Assembly: GCA_902586435.1 (NCBI GenBank)
Contig: CACIHJ010000006.1
Location: 1 to 64,000 of the forward strand
Direction of reading: 5' to 3'
Source of the DNA: an uncultured Bacteroidota bacterium
GTDB taxonomy: Bacteria > Bacteroidota > Bacteroidia > Flavobacteriales > Flavobacteriaceae
Length of the DNA stretch: 64,000 nucleotides
A program made the position numbers and the translations under genes. Shown piece after piece: positions 48,055-57,764 of this stretch (its first letter is position 1; the number at the start of each line of letters is the position of its first letter). The notes under the pieces were generated by a model, which saw nothing but the letters and a program-made list of their open reading frames with translations, was not told where the DNA came from and ran no database searches.

Positions 48055-50727
48055 CTATAGATCAATACTAACACCTATATTCCAATTATAGCTATAGTAT
48101 TCTAATTGCATTGTTCTGCTTTGAACACCTTGGTAATATCTTAAAGGTTGATTAGTCAAATTTGTTATCTCAGCAAAAATTTTAATAGATGGGGATAAAG
48201 AATAGTTCGCATTAAGATCAATAAACAGTTGGTCATCATAGTACCTATCTTCCCATTTTTCATCTCCTAGTTTATCAGCAGACGCATCAGAAAAATTTAA
48301 CGAGGCTCTTACAAATAATTTATCGTCTTCATATGCAAGTGATCCATTAAACATATTACTAACTGCTCCAATTAAAGGAGCATTGGGTCTACCTTCAATT
48401 CCATCAGTTTCAGAATCAGTAAAAGTATAATTTGAGTAAAATGTTAATTTATCAGCTAGTTTGGATTGGAATGTAAGCTCTAAACCTGTAACAGATGCAT
48501 TTTTACCATTCCTAACTTGCTCATAATCAAAACCTGTTAGTCCATTCCATGTATAGTTAGAATCAGTAAATCTATATAGCCAGTTGTCAATATTTTTATG
48601 AAATACTCCTGCAGAAATTAAACCAACTGAACCAATATAGTATTCAGCCATTAAATCTAAATTATTGGAAACCGTTGCTTCAAGATTTGGATTTCCAACT
48701 GAAACTTCTCTATCTTCTGAGTCTACTTTCTCGTATGGTGTTAGTTCATAATATCCAGGTCTGGCAAGAGAACTAGTGAATGCTCCGTTTATAACAAGGT
48801 TCTCTGAGATTTTAGTTTGAAGTGTTATATTGGGAAGAATATTGACAAAATCATTTGAACCTGACTTTGTTTCTTTCTGTTCTGTTTCTTCATCAAAACT
48901 ATTTCCAGTATAGCTAATATCAGTTGCTTCCAATCTTGCTCCGAATAGTAAAGTTGTTTTATCTGATAATGGGTTGACTGACATTACATAGGCAGAGTTT
49001 ATAGTTTCTTCTGCAATATAATTAGCTGCAACGTATTCTTTAGGAACAGCCTCTGAGTTTCCAGGAGTCATGTTTAGGCTTGCTAGATACTGAACTGTTG
49101 GCATCAAACCAACATTATATTCAGACCCTGGAATAAAGTTAGGGGGCTGTGCATTTCCAAAAGGAACATCAGATAATAATTCAACCCCTAGCTGATCTTC
49201 AATATCATATTCATAATAGTCATTTATTCTTTCTTTATTTTTAGTTTGAGATTTCGCCCCAAACTTTAATTTCTTTTTGTTGCTTTCTCCATAGGGAAGG
49301 CTAAAGTCAATTTTAAAAGTCAAATTATCCTCCTCTGTAAATTTATTTTCAAAGTATGCTTCTTTGATTTTTGCTTTAGACGGGTCGTTCCACCCTGATC
49401 CAAATATTGGTTTCGGTAGTTTCCTTTTTGTTAAATCAAAAGTTAAGTCAACACCCTTTTGATCAAATCTAATATACCTCTCATCAGGTCTTTCTTCAGA
49501 TGCTTTAGAGTATGAGGCTTTCCAATCAACCCCTAATTTTCCAAAAAAATGCTCCCCTCCAAAAGAATATTGTGATGACTGTTGTGCTTCAAGTCTAGTG
49601 TTTTTATTCCTATCGTTATCAATACCTCCTTTAGATAATTTTCTAACTCTATATGTGTTTTCTCCTTTATCCCCAGGGTCATCAGCCCTTAGTCTCCATC
49701 TATTTTCCCAATCATCTCTTTCATTATATAATGACTTGAAGTATATATAATGTTGAGGATTAAATTCATAATCTAGATTCAGTGATAAACTCTTTCTCAA
49801 CCTCTCTACATCATAAATCCTTATATCCATTTCATTTATCTCATACTGATCCCCCTCCTCATTCCATTCAAACTCTATATTATCAAAACCATAATCTTTT
49901 CTATTATAAGAACCACTAACAGTATATGAAAATTTGCCAAGATTATTTGCTAGAACAACTCCTAGCTGCTCATTCATTGCATCTTCTCGTATTGGACTAG
50001 ATCCTTTTGATAGGTTAGCAGAGAAACGGAATTCCTGTGGTCTAGATCTAGTAACTAGATTAACACTTCCCCCAATAGCATCAGCGTCCATATCTGGGGT
50101 TAGGGTCTTATTTACTTCTATTGCTTGAATCATATCTGAAGGAATTAAATCAAGTTGTACAATTCTATTGCCACCCTCAGCAGATGGTATTCTCTCTCCA
50201 TTAAGGGTAACAGAATTAAACTCTGCTCCAAACCCTCTCATATTAATTGTCCTAGCCTCACCTCCATCTCCTTGCATAGCTATACCTGGAATTCTTTTTA
50301 GAGCATCCCCTATATTTGCATCTGGAAATTTTCCAACCTGATCAGATGAGACAACATTTGTAACATTAAGATCATTCCTTTGCTTATTTAATGCTTTAAC
50401 TGTTCCTCCTTGAAAACCAGAAACAATTACTTCAGATAATTCTGTGACATTTGGAGCTAGGATAAACAAAATAGATTCATCAGTATTATCTACAATTCTT
50501 GTTTGCGATTCAAATCCAATATATGAAACTGTTATTGACTCCCCCTGACCTATATATATATTAAAAAACCCATCAAAATCAGTAATGGTTACCTCATCAC
50601 TTGATCCAGTTGTTATAGTGGCACCTGGTAAGGGAAAATTATTTGCGTCTATGATTCGGCCTGAAATATAAGTTTGGGAATAAGTAAAAGTAGAGAATAA
50701 GAGGGAACATAAAAGTAATTTTTTCAT
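48055..50727 (-). CDS. TonB-dependent receptor with carboxypeptidase-regulatory-like N-terminal domain
   Basis: ISGRIIDANNFPLPGATITTGSSDEVTITDFDGFFNI...VVSSDQVGKFPDANIGDALKRIPGIAMQGDGGEARTINMRGFGAEFNSVTLNGERIPS. Confidence 0.92.
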   Translation of the reverse strand: MKKLLLCSLLFSTFTYSQTYISGRIIDANNFPLPGATITTGSSDEVTITDFDGFFNIYIGQGESITVSYIGFESQTRIVDNTDESILFILAPNVTELSEVIVSGFQGGTVKALNKQRNDLNVTNVVSSDQVGKFPDANIGDALKRIPGIAMQGDGGEARTINMRGFGAEFNSVTLNGERIPSAEGGNRIVQLDLIPSDMIQAIEVNKTLTPDMDADAIGGSVNLVTRSRPQEFRFSANLSKGSSPIREDAMNEQLGVVLANNLGKFSYTVSGSYNRKDYGFDNIEFEWNEEGDQYEINEMDIRIYDVERLRKSLSLNLDYEFNPQHYIYFKSLYNERDDWENRWRLRADDPGDKGENTYRVRKLSKGGIDNDRNKNTRLEAQQSSQYSFGGEHFFGKLGVDWKASYSKASEERPDERYIRFDQKGVDLTFDLTKRKLPKPIFGSGWNDPSKAKIKEAYFENKFTEEDNLTFKIDFSLPYGESNKKKLKFGAKSQTKNKERINDYYEYDIEDQLGVELLSDVPFGNAQPPNFIPGSEYNVGLMPTVQYLASLNMTPGNSEAVPKEYVAANYIAEETINSAYVMSVNPLSDKTTLLFGARLEATDISYTGNSFDEETEQKETKSGSNDFVNILPNITLQTKISENLVINGAFTSSLARPGYYELTPYEKVDSEDREVSVGNPNLEATVSNNLDLMAEYYIGSVGLISAGVFHKNIDNWLYRFTDSNYTWNGLTGFDYEQVRNGKNASVTGLELTFQSKLADKLTFYSNYTFTDSETDGIEGRPNAPLIGAVSNMFNGSLAYEDDKLFVRASLNFSDASADKLGDEKWEDRYYDDQLFIDLNANYSLSPSIKIFAEITNLTNQPLRYYQGVQSRTMQLEYYSYNWNIGVSIDL

Positions 50728-50809
50728 AGGTTAAGTTTAAAATATGCAACGAAAATACTATTGGACTGTTACATAATTTTAAACTTAATGTTAAGAAATA
50801 ATTAAACTC

Positions 50810-52075
50810 TTAAGAGCTAATTTGGGATAGTTCAGTTACTGCATTAACTAGAGAGTCTAGTTCTTCAGTTGTAGTAAATATATTGGGGCTAATCCTACAT
50901 CCATGTACATTTGCTCCATCAATAGCGACAGTAAATATTTTATATTTGTCAAACAAAAGTTGAGCCATTTTACCTGGCTTAATATTTTTTAATCCCACAT
51001 TCCCTATTCCGCAACTTCTTTGAATATCCTCAGGAGTATTCACTAAAACATTTTTCTTTCCTCTTAGTTTATCTGACCAATATCTTTGTAAGAATCTGAG
51101 TCTTTCTTCCTTCTTTTTTACACCAATCCAATTGATGTAATCAATTGCGTTGGAGATTGCTATGTCGGTATGCACAGGATGGGTCCCTGTATGATTTAGC
51201 CTTTTAATATCATTTAAATTTTGTGAACCACTTGCAAAAAATGGCCAAATCTTACTAATATTTTTTTTGTTCACATATAATAACCCTGCTCCTAATGGAG
51301 TAGAAAGCCACTTATGTAAACTGGATGCATAATAGTCACAATTTAAGTCATCAATAGAGACATCAAATTGACCTACACAATGAGCTCCATCTACCAATAC
51401 ATCAACTCCATAACTGTGAGCCATATCACAGATTTTTCTAATTGGAAGAATTTGACCTGTGATATTAATCTGGTGGCATACCATAATAAGTTTGGTCTTA
51501 CTTGTTATCTGATTCTCATATAGCGACACAATTTCCTCATCACTCTTAGGATGATTTGGAACGGAAATAACTTTATTAATTATTCCTTCTCTTTTTGCTA
51601 CCAGCTTAAACTGATTTATCATTGCACCATAATCTTGTTCTGCATAAATTGCTTCATCTCCATTTTCCCATGGAAATCCTGAAATTATTAAGTCTAAAGA
51701 TTCTGTAGCATTTCTTGTGATTACAAGTTCCTCTGGATTTGTATTAACAAACTCGGCAAGTTGAGCTGCTACCTTATCCTTATTAGGGAATTGATATTCT
51801 CGCATATAATAAGCTCCTTCATAATTCACATACCTAACATGTTCTATAAAATGTTCTAAGGTTGGCTGAGGAAGAATACAATAGTATCCACTTTCAAGAT
51901 TTATATATTCATCCTTTAGTTTGTAGTGAGATCGGACAACCTTCCATAACTCCTCATCATCTGGAATTTTCGGCAAGAAATTAGATAAAGACATAAACTC
52001 CTTAGCGCCTGAGCTTGTCAAAAAAGGTGATATAGATAATCCTCCTAAAGCTTTTATAAAATTTCTTTTATCCAA
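50810..52075 (-). CDS. Class V aminotransferase-fold PLP enzyme with signal-like N-terminus
   Basis: YINLESGYYCILPQPTLEHF...LVITRNATESLDLIISGF...GVDVLVDGAHCVGQFDVSIDDLNCDYYASSLHKWLSTPLGAGLLYV. Confidence 0.9.
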   Translation of the reverse strand: MDKRNFIKALGGLSISPFLTSSGAKEFMSLSNFLPKIPDDEELWKVVRSHYKLKDEYINLESGYYCILPQPTLEHFIEHVRYVNYEGAYYMREYQFPNKDKVAAQLAEFVNTNPEELVITRNATESLDLIISGFPWENGDEAIYAEQDYGAMINQFKLVAKREGIINKVISVPNHPKSDEEIVSLYENQITSKTKLIMVCHQINITGQILPIRKICDMAHSYGVDVLVDGAHCVGQFDVSIDDLNCDYYASSLHKWLSTPLGAGLLYVNKKNISKIWPFFASGSQNLNDIKRLNHTGTHPVHTDIAISNAIDYINWIGVKKKEERLRFLQRYWSDKLRGKKNVLVNTPEDIQRSCGIGNVGLKNIKPGKMAQLLFDKYKIFTVAIDGANVHGCRISPNIFTTTEELDSLVNAVTELSQISS

Positions 52076-52108
52076 AATATTATACTTTTATATGAATTTA
52101 GTAATTAT

Positions 52109-52327
52109 ATGAATAACCTATGCAAATATTTACTTTTTAGCATTTTTGCATTTACTGGGTGCTCGCAAAATGATTCAGATGAAATATGCAAAGGCCCCTC
52201 AATGGAAATGCCTTGTACAAAAGAGTATAGACCTGTTTGCGGATGCGATGGAGTAACATATTCTAATGATTGTGTTGCCAAATCTGAAGGTATAATTAAT
52301 TGGACTGAGGGGGTCTGTAGTAACTAA
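52109..52327 (+). CDS. Kazal-type protease inhibitor domain lipoprotein
   Basis: Lipobox FTGC; CTKEYRPVCGCDGVTYSNDCVAKSEGIINWTEGVC Kazal pattern. Confidence 0.88.
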   Translation: MNNLCKYLLFSIFAFTGCSQNDSDEICKGPSMEMPCTKEYRPVCGCDGVTYSNDCVAKSEGIINWTEGVCSN

Positions 52328-52391
52328 ATTTATTTACATTTGTTTTAATAAAAAACCATTCTTACCAATTTAAAATAAAGATTTTAAGGCT

Positions 52392-53783
52392 ATGGATTTG
52401 TCAAAATACACAGATGGATTTTTTGAGGTTAATAGTACTAATGGATTCTTACCAAAGCATGAACCATTAAGAGTCTTGCCTGACAGGTATATTGGTCTTC
52501 AAAAAGTTATTGATGATATGCCTATAAAAAAAGAGGATGGTTCTGATGGTTTACTATCAATAGAAGGTGCTATTGAAAAAAGCGTTAAAGATCTACCAAA
52601 TTATAAAGAACTTGTCGACAAGGAAGACGATCCATTTATGCTTTCAGCATTATACAGAGCGTATGCCTTTCTTGCAAGTGCCTTCACTTTAGCTCCTGCA
52701 CACTTTGGATATTTAAAAACTGGAAAGTATGGAAAAGCACATAATTATATTCCAGAACAAATTGCTCAACCTTTAGTTTCTGTTAGTGATAAATTGAATG
52801 TCTATCCATGGCTAGATTATCACTACTCTTATTCTCTTGGTAATTATTTCAAGTTTGATAAAAACAAAGGTTTTGAATGGGAAAATCTTGGGCAGGCAGT
52901 AAAATTTTCAGGAATGGATGATGAACGTGGTTTTATAATGCTCCATGTAGATATTAATCAAAATTCTCCCAAGCTAATAGAAGGAATATTGGGCTACTTA
53001 AATTCTAACAATATTACTGAGGTAAACAATTCTCTGAGTCTATGTTTAGATGGAATGAAAAAGGTTAATAAAAGAAGGCAACTTATGTGGCAAGCTTCAA
53101 GATGGAAACATTATAATGACTTTCGTGTATTTATTATGGGAATTAAAGGAAATGATGAAATTTTTGGAGATGGTGTTGTATATCAAGGTGTTTGGGATGA
53201 GCCACAACAATATAGAGGTCAAACTGGAGCTCAAGATAATATTATTCCTACTATGGATATTTTTACCGGCGTTATAAATTATTATCCAAAAAACGACTTA
53301 ACAAAATATCTTCTTGACCTAAGATCATATAGGCCGATTTGTATTCAAGACTTTTTAGCTGATTTAAAAGATGAGATGGCAGAAGATGATCATAATCTAT
53401 TTAAAAATTTAATAAAGGATAATAATGAGAAAGGGCTTTATCTTCTCCTCCAAATATTAGATGAGATCTATTATTTTAGAAATGGTCACTGGCAGTTTGT
53501 ACAGAAATACATAATGGCAAATACAGTTTATCCAAAAGCAACAGGAGGGACTCCAATTATATCTTGGATTCCAAATCAGATTACATCAGTATTAAATATT
53601 ATGACTGAAGTTTTTGATTCTATTTCTAATGATACCTCATTATTTTCAAAAACTGAATTTGGAGAAGTTTTGGAAAAGAAAAAAACTCTATTAAAAAAGC
53701 AACTTCAATTATTACATGGAGACAGTTATGATGCAGAAGAAGTTTTCTCGCTTAACAAAAAGATGAATCTTAGTGATGATTAA
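52392..53783 (+). CDS. Indoleamine 2,3-dioxygenase-like protein
   Basis: ALYRAYAFLASAFTLAPAHFGY...FRVFIMGIKGNDEIFGDGVVYQGVWDEPQQYRGQTGAQDNIIPTMDIFTG typical of the IDO family. Confidence 0.85.
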   Translation: MDLSKYTDGFFEVNSTNGFLPKHEPLRVLPDRYIGLQKVIDDMPIKKEDGSDGLLSIEGAIEKSVKDLPNYKELVDKEDDPFMLSALYRAYAFLASAFTLAPAHFGYLKTGKYGKAHNYIPEQIAQPLVSVSDKLNVYPWLDYHYSYSLGNYFKFDKNKGFEWENLGQAVKFSGMDDERGFIMLHVDINQNSPKLIEGILGYLNSNNITEVNNSLSLCLDGMKKVNKRRQLMWQASRWKHYNDFRVFIMGIKGNDEIFGDGVVYQGVWDEPQQYRGQTGAQDNIIPTMDIFTGVINYYPKNDLTKYLLDLRSYRPICIQDFLADLKDEMAEDDHNLFKNLIKDNNEKGLYLLLQILDEIYYFRNGHWQFVQKYIMANTVYPKATGGTPIISWIPNQITSVLNIMTEVFDSISNDTSLFSKTEFGEVLEKKKTLLKKQLQLLHGDSYDAEEVFSLNKKMNLSDD

Positions 53784-53835
53784 TAGTAATTGATTAATTT
53801 TGTGGATTGAATCAATTTACACCCTCTAGTTCATA

Positions 53836-56073
53836 ATGACTCGTATTCACCTACTGTTAATATTCATCCTTTCAATAAACTCTTTGTTCAGTCAGCAAGA
53901 CTTTTCTCTTATAAAAGCTGAAGATTCAAAAATTGTTATTGATGGTATTTTATCTGATTATGAAAAAAATATTGGAGTAGTTGTTCCAGTTGAGTATGAG
54001 CAAGAACCTGGAGATAATACACCAACAAAAGTTAAAACTGATGTTTATGTAACTTATACGGATACCTACATTTATTTTGGTATAAAAGCATATGGGGACC
54101 CTAATAATATTAGAGGACAGATAAGGCCAAGAGATAATTTTGAGTATCAAAATGAAGATATAGTTTTTATAAGATTTGATCCTTTTGGGGATGCAAGAGC
54201 AAATTATATTCTTGGAGCTAATGCATATGGAAGTCAATTAGACATTAGGGTTAAAAATGCCACTACTGAGGCAGAGACATTTGATGTAAATTATAATACT
54301 ATATACGAAACAGAAGCAAATATTGTTGATGATGGCTATAATTTGGAATTTAAGATTCCAATTAATTCGTTACCTTATCCTAAAGGAGAAAACCAAATTT
54401 GGAATTTTAATCTTTCTAGAGTATACACGATAGATGGAACTTTTCACAGAAGTCAAAGTCAACCCTACGATAGAAATGATCCTTGTTGGGTATGTCAAGT
54501 TTCTGACAGATTAATCATGAATGATTTAGTTTTCAAAAGAAAGGTAGAATTATTACCATATGTATCAGGAAATATTTCTGGAGAAAGAAAAACTTCACTT
54601 AATGACCCAATAGAATTTGATAAATTAAATGGAGAAGTTGGTTTGGGTCTAAGTTATGATATATCATCTTCTGCAGTCCTTGAGCTTACAGTGAATCCAG
54701 ACTTTTCTCAGGTTGAGGCTGATAGAACACAATTAGATATAAATTCTGCTTATGCACTTCAATATCCTGAATTAAGACCTTTTTTTAACAAGGGCATGGA
54801 TCTGTTAAAATTTATGGATGGTGCTTTTTATTCCAGAACTATAAATTCTCCTTCTGTATCCTCTAAGATTATCAATCAAGGGAAATCATCTAATACAATA
54901 TTTTTAACAGCAATAGACCAAGTATCTCCCTATCTAATTGGAGGAGAAGACAAGTCATATGTTGGTGATGGAGGTGTGAGCTATGTTAATACTCTTAGAC
55001 ATCAAAAATTAATTAATAATGGAACAAAATTTGGTGTTTTTACAACTAATAGATTCTATGAGGGTGGAGGTTATGGAAATTTGTTTGGTATTGATGGAAT
55101 GATTACGATAAATAAGATATGGAGAATACAGTTTGAATTGATTAAGAATTTTAATGAGGAACCTATTGCAGACTGGATTGACAGTGATGATTATTTTGCT
55201 GGTAAAACAGTTAAACTTGATGGTGAAAAATTTAATGGAAGTGCAACATATTTTAAGCTTTCAAGACAAAATGAACATTGGGACTCCTATATTTTTTACA
55301 GAGGTATCACGCCTGATTACAGGGCAGATGTAGGTTTTACACCTAAAAATAATAGGAAGTGGTTAACGTTATCACAAGGATATGAAAGTTTTTTTGAAAA
55401 CAGCTTAGTCTCTAAATTAGAGACAAGTATAAAAGGAGATATTACTTATAATTATGAGAATCAATTAAAATCAACCAATTTAGATCTTAATTTATCAATT
55501 GTAACAATTGGTAAGACAGAATTACAATATAATTATGATATTAATTTTTTACGAAATTATCAAAACATCGATTTTAAGAATGTTGGAAAATCTGATCTTA
55601 TGATAATGGGATTTCCAACACAAAACTTAAGCTTTACCACAAAATTTGTTTTTGGAAAAGAGATAGCCTACAATGAGGATATTCCTGAGATTGGGAGAGA
55701 AAAGTCAACCTATCTTTCAGTTGAATATAAAATTGGAGAGAACTTAAATATTAATCCCTCAATCAATTATTCTAAACTAGAGAGACTAGATAACTCTGGC
55801 AACTTCTTTGACGGGTATATCTCCAGAGTTGCTGTTCGATACCAGTTTAACAATGCATTAAGTTTTAGAGTTATTTCTGAGTATAATGACTTTAATGAAA
55901 CTTTTTTTATTCAGCCTTTGTTAAAATGGAATCCTAATCCCTCAACAATATTTTACATAGGTGGTAACCAAAACTCTATTCATGATTTTGATATAGGTTC
56001 GGAATATTTTGATCCTATGAGAGTTAATCAATCTCAATTTTTTGTGAAGTTTCAATATTTAATTGGATTATAG
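53836..56073 (+). CDS. DUF5916-like outer-membrane protein with CBM9-like N-terminus (paralog B)
   Basis: AEDSKIVIDGILSDYEKN...YTDTYIYFGIKAYGD...FDPFGDARANYILGANAYGSQ...TVNPDFSQVEADRTQLDIN...ELRPFFNKGMD...NPNPSTIFYIGGNQ; homologous to 45502..47733 along its length. Confidence 0.82.
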   Translation: MTRIHLLLIFILSINSLFSQQDFSLIKAEDSKIVIDGILSDYEKNIGVVVPVEYEQEPGDNTPTKVKTDVYVTYTDTYIYFGIKAYGDPNNIRGQIRPRDNFEYQNEDIVFIRFDPFGDARANYILGANAYGSQLDIRVKNATTEAETFDVNYNTIYETEANIVDDGYNLEFKIPINSLPYPKGENQIWNFNLSRVYTIDGTFHRSQSQPYDRNDPCWVCQVSDRLIMNDLVFKRKVELLPYVSGNISGERKTSLNDPIEFDKLNGEVGLGLSYDISSSAVLELTVNPDFSQVEADRTQLDINSAYALQYPELRPFFNKGMDLLKFMDGAFYSRTINSPSVSSKIINQGKSSNTIFLTAIDQVSPYLIGGEDKSYVGDGGVSYVNTLRHQKLINNGTKFGVFTTNRFYEGGGYGNLFGIDGMITINKIWRIQFELIKNFNEEPIADWIDSDDYFAGKTVKLDGEKFNGSATYFKLSRQNEHWDSYIFYRGITPDYRADVGFTPKNNRKWLTLSQGYESFFENSLVSKLETSIKGDITYNYENQLKSTNLDLNLSIVTIGKTELQYNYDINFLRNYQNIDFKNVGKSDLMIMGFPTQNLSFTTKFVFGKEIAYNEDIPEIGREKSTYLSVEYKIGENLNINPSINYSKLERLDNSGNFFDGYISRVAVRYQFNNALSFRVISEYNDFNETFFIQPLLKWNPNPSTIFYIGGNQNSIHDFDIGSEYFDPMRVNQSQFFVKFQYLIGL

Positions 56074-56106
56074 ACCTTCTGTTTCTATATTGTTAAAAAA
56101 TTAAAT

Positions 56107-56520
56107 ATGAAAAATCTAATACTTACACTTCTTAGCATTTCAATTCTATCTTGCGGATCACTTCTAACTCCAAGTTCTCAAGCTGTTGAAACTAATGATA
56201 CTGTTGAAACTAATGATCCAAATGAAAAATTTCTTGGGACTTTTGAATTTGAAATTTTTGGTTTACCTGTAGAAGGAGATAGTATATTAAGAGTTACAAT
56301 TGAAAGAGGCGAAAATGGTCTTAGCTCGTCATTTGATGGTGATGGGCCTATCTCTGAGGATATTCTTGTTCAAGAGACTGAAATAGAAGATGATATCCTA
56401 TATATTGATGTACTTATTCAAAACCAGTATGATGTTTTCTTTGAGCTTTATGTTGAAGGAGATGAAATCACAGGTTATCTTGCAGATTCATTTGAATTAG
56501 AGGGGAAAAGAATAGATTAA
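56107..56520 (+). CDS. Small lipoprotein, tandem family member 1
   Basis: MKNLILTLLSISILSCGS lipobox; ...ELYVEGDEITGYLADSFELEGKRID C-terminus shared with the next two genes. Confidence 0.65.
   Translation: MKNLILTLLSISILSCGSLLTPSSQAVETNDTVETNDPNEKFLGTFEFEIFGLPVEGDSILRVTIERGENGLSSSFDGDGPISEDILVQETEIEDDILYIDVLIQNQYDVFFELYVEGDEITGYLADSFELEGKRID
56185..56220 (+). repeat. Two-copy 18-bp in-frame tandem repeat (VETNDT VETNDP)
   Basis: GTTGAAACTAATGATACT / GTTGAAACTAATGATCCA; first 15 nt identical. Confidence 0.9.
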
Positions 56521-56530
56521 TGAAAATATT

Positions 56531-56932
56531 TTGAGACTAGTCTATCTTATTTGTATAAGCATGTTTCTTGCTTCTTGCTTTTCTACTAGATCAGTTATTG
56601 ATGATAATTTTCTAGTAGATGACTCCTCTTATAGTATAGAAGGGAACTACAGTATAACATTTTATTTTCCTCAGCCATATGGGGAAATGTATGCTGATCT
56701 TGAAATTTATTTTGAAGACAATGATATTAAATCAAAAGTTTATTGGTTTGATGGCGAGGAATATATTTTAATAAAAATTAACAAAACTGAATTAATAGAT
56801 AATACAGTATTTATTGATTTAGTTGATCAGGAGGTTGGAAATGTAGAGATGGAAGTGTACTTTGTAGATGCAAACTCAATTTCTGGTTTTTATGCAGGAC
56901 AATTTAGACTTAAAGGTGAACGTATTAAATAA
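56531..56932 (+). CDS. Small lipoprotein, tandem family member 2 (TTG start or frameshifted ATG)
   Basis: RLVYLICISMFLASCFS lipobox; VDANSISGFYAGQFRLKGERIK parallels member 1. Confidence 0.6.
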   Translation: MRLVYLICISMFLASCFSTRSVIDDNFLVDDSSYSIEGNYSITFYFPQPYGEMYADLEIYFEDNDIKSKVYWFDGEEYILIKINKTELIDNTVFIDLVDQEVGNVEMEVYFVDANSISGFYAGQFRLKGERIK

Positions 56933-57371
56933 AATAAAAGGAATTTCTATTCTAGTTTTTAGCATGCTAATTTTATCATGCTCTTCTACTAAACCTATCA
57001 CCTATTCTATTGAGGATGATCCAAACGCTCAATATTATGGAGTATACGAATTTGACGTTGAAATTCCAACGGTTCAATTTCCTTGGGAAGCTTCTCTAAC
57101 AATTGGAACATCAAAAAGAGGGAACATTACCACAAGAATTGTTTGGACTTTTCAAGGACAAAGTTTTTACAACTCAATAGTAAGAAGCTTAATTATTTCT
57201 GATGGACGAATAACTTTTAATAGTAGAAGTTCAGATGGTGTTAGTTCAGAGGTTCAGTTTTATTTTACCGGAGAAAATAAAATACAAGGAACTGTTACCG
57301 TTTTAGAAGATCCAGTTGGTGGCGCACCTCGCGGAACGGTTTTTCAATTAGAGGGATTAAAAGTTGAATAA
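56916..57371 (+). CDS. Small lipoprotein, tandem family member 3 (probable GTG start, overlaps member 2)
   Basis: (V/M)NVLNKIKGISILVFSMLILSCSSTKP lipobox; FTGENKIQGTVTVLED...FQLEGLKVE. The track start at 56868 lies inside the previous gene. Confidence 0.6.
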   Translation: MNVLNKIKGISILVFSMLILSCSSTKPITYSIEDDPNAQYYGVYEFDVEIPTVQFPWEASLTIGTSKRGNITTRIVWTFQGQSFYNSIVRSLIISDGRITFNSRSSDGVSSEVQFYFTGENKIQGTVTVLEDPVGGAPRGTVFQLEGLKVE

Positions 57372-57740
57372 CTATTGGGATATCTCATACTCAAATTCCC
57401 AAAGAGGATTATCTAATTTATTTATTATATAATCAAGTGTTATTTCCTCGTCTTTTTCAATATCTTTTATTGAAATAATTCTTATATGTTTTAGCTTACC
57501 AAGGAATGGATCTGATTCTGCAACAATCGCTTTACAATTTGGCATTTCATGGTGATTAATAAATGCTCCTATTGGTAGTCTAATGTATCCATCAGGGAAT
57601 CTCTTATCATATACGTGAGAAATTCCAAGATCTGAGCCCTCTTTAATATCTTTAGTTGCAAATATTCCTAAACCCTCAATTTTACTTTCTTTAATAGTAA
57701 TAATATCTGGTAGAGGTCTCCATTCTTTTTTTTCTTTCAT
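57372..57740 (-). CDS. SET-domain protein
   Basis: IKESKIEGLGIFATKDIKEGSDLG...LPIGAFINHHEMPNCKA...HIRIISIKDIEKDEEITLDYI. Confidence 0.82.
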   Translation of the reverse strand: MKEKKEWRPLPDIITIKESKIEGLGIFATKDIKEGSDLGISHVYDKRFPDGYIRLPIGAFINHHEMPNCKAIVAESDPFLGKLKHIRIISIKDIEKDEEITLDYIINKLDNPLWEFEYEISQ

Positions 57741-57764
57741 AACTAACAAAAATTTAATAAAATT

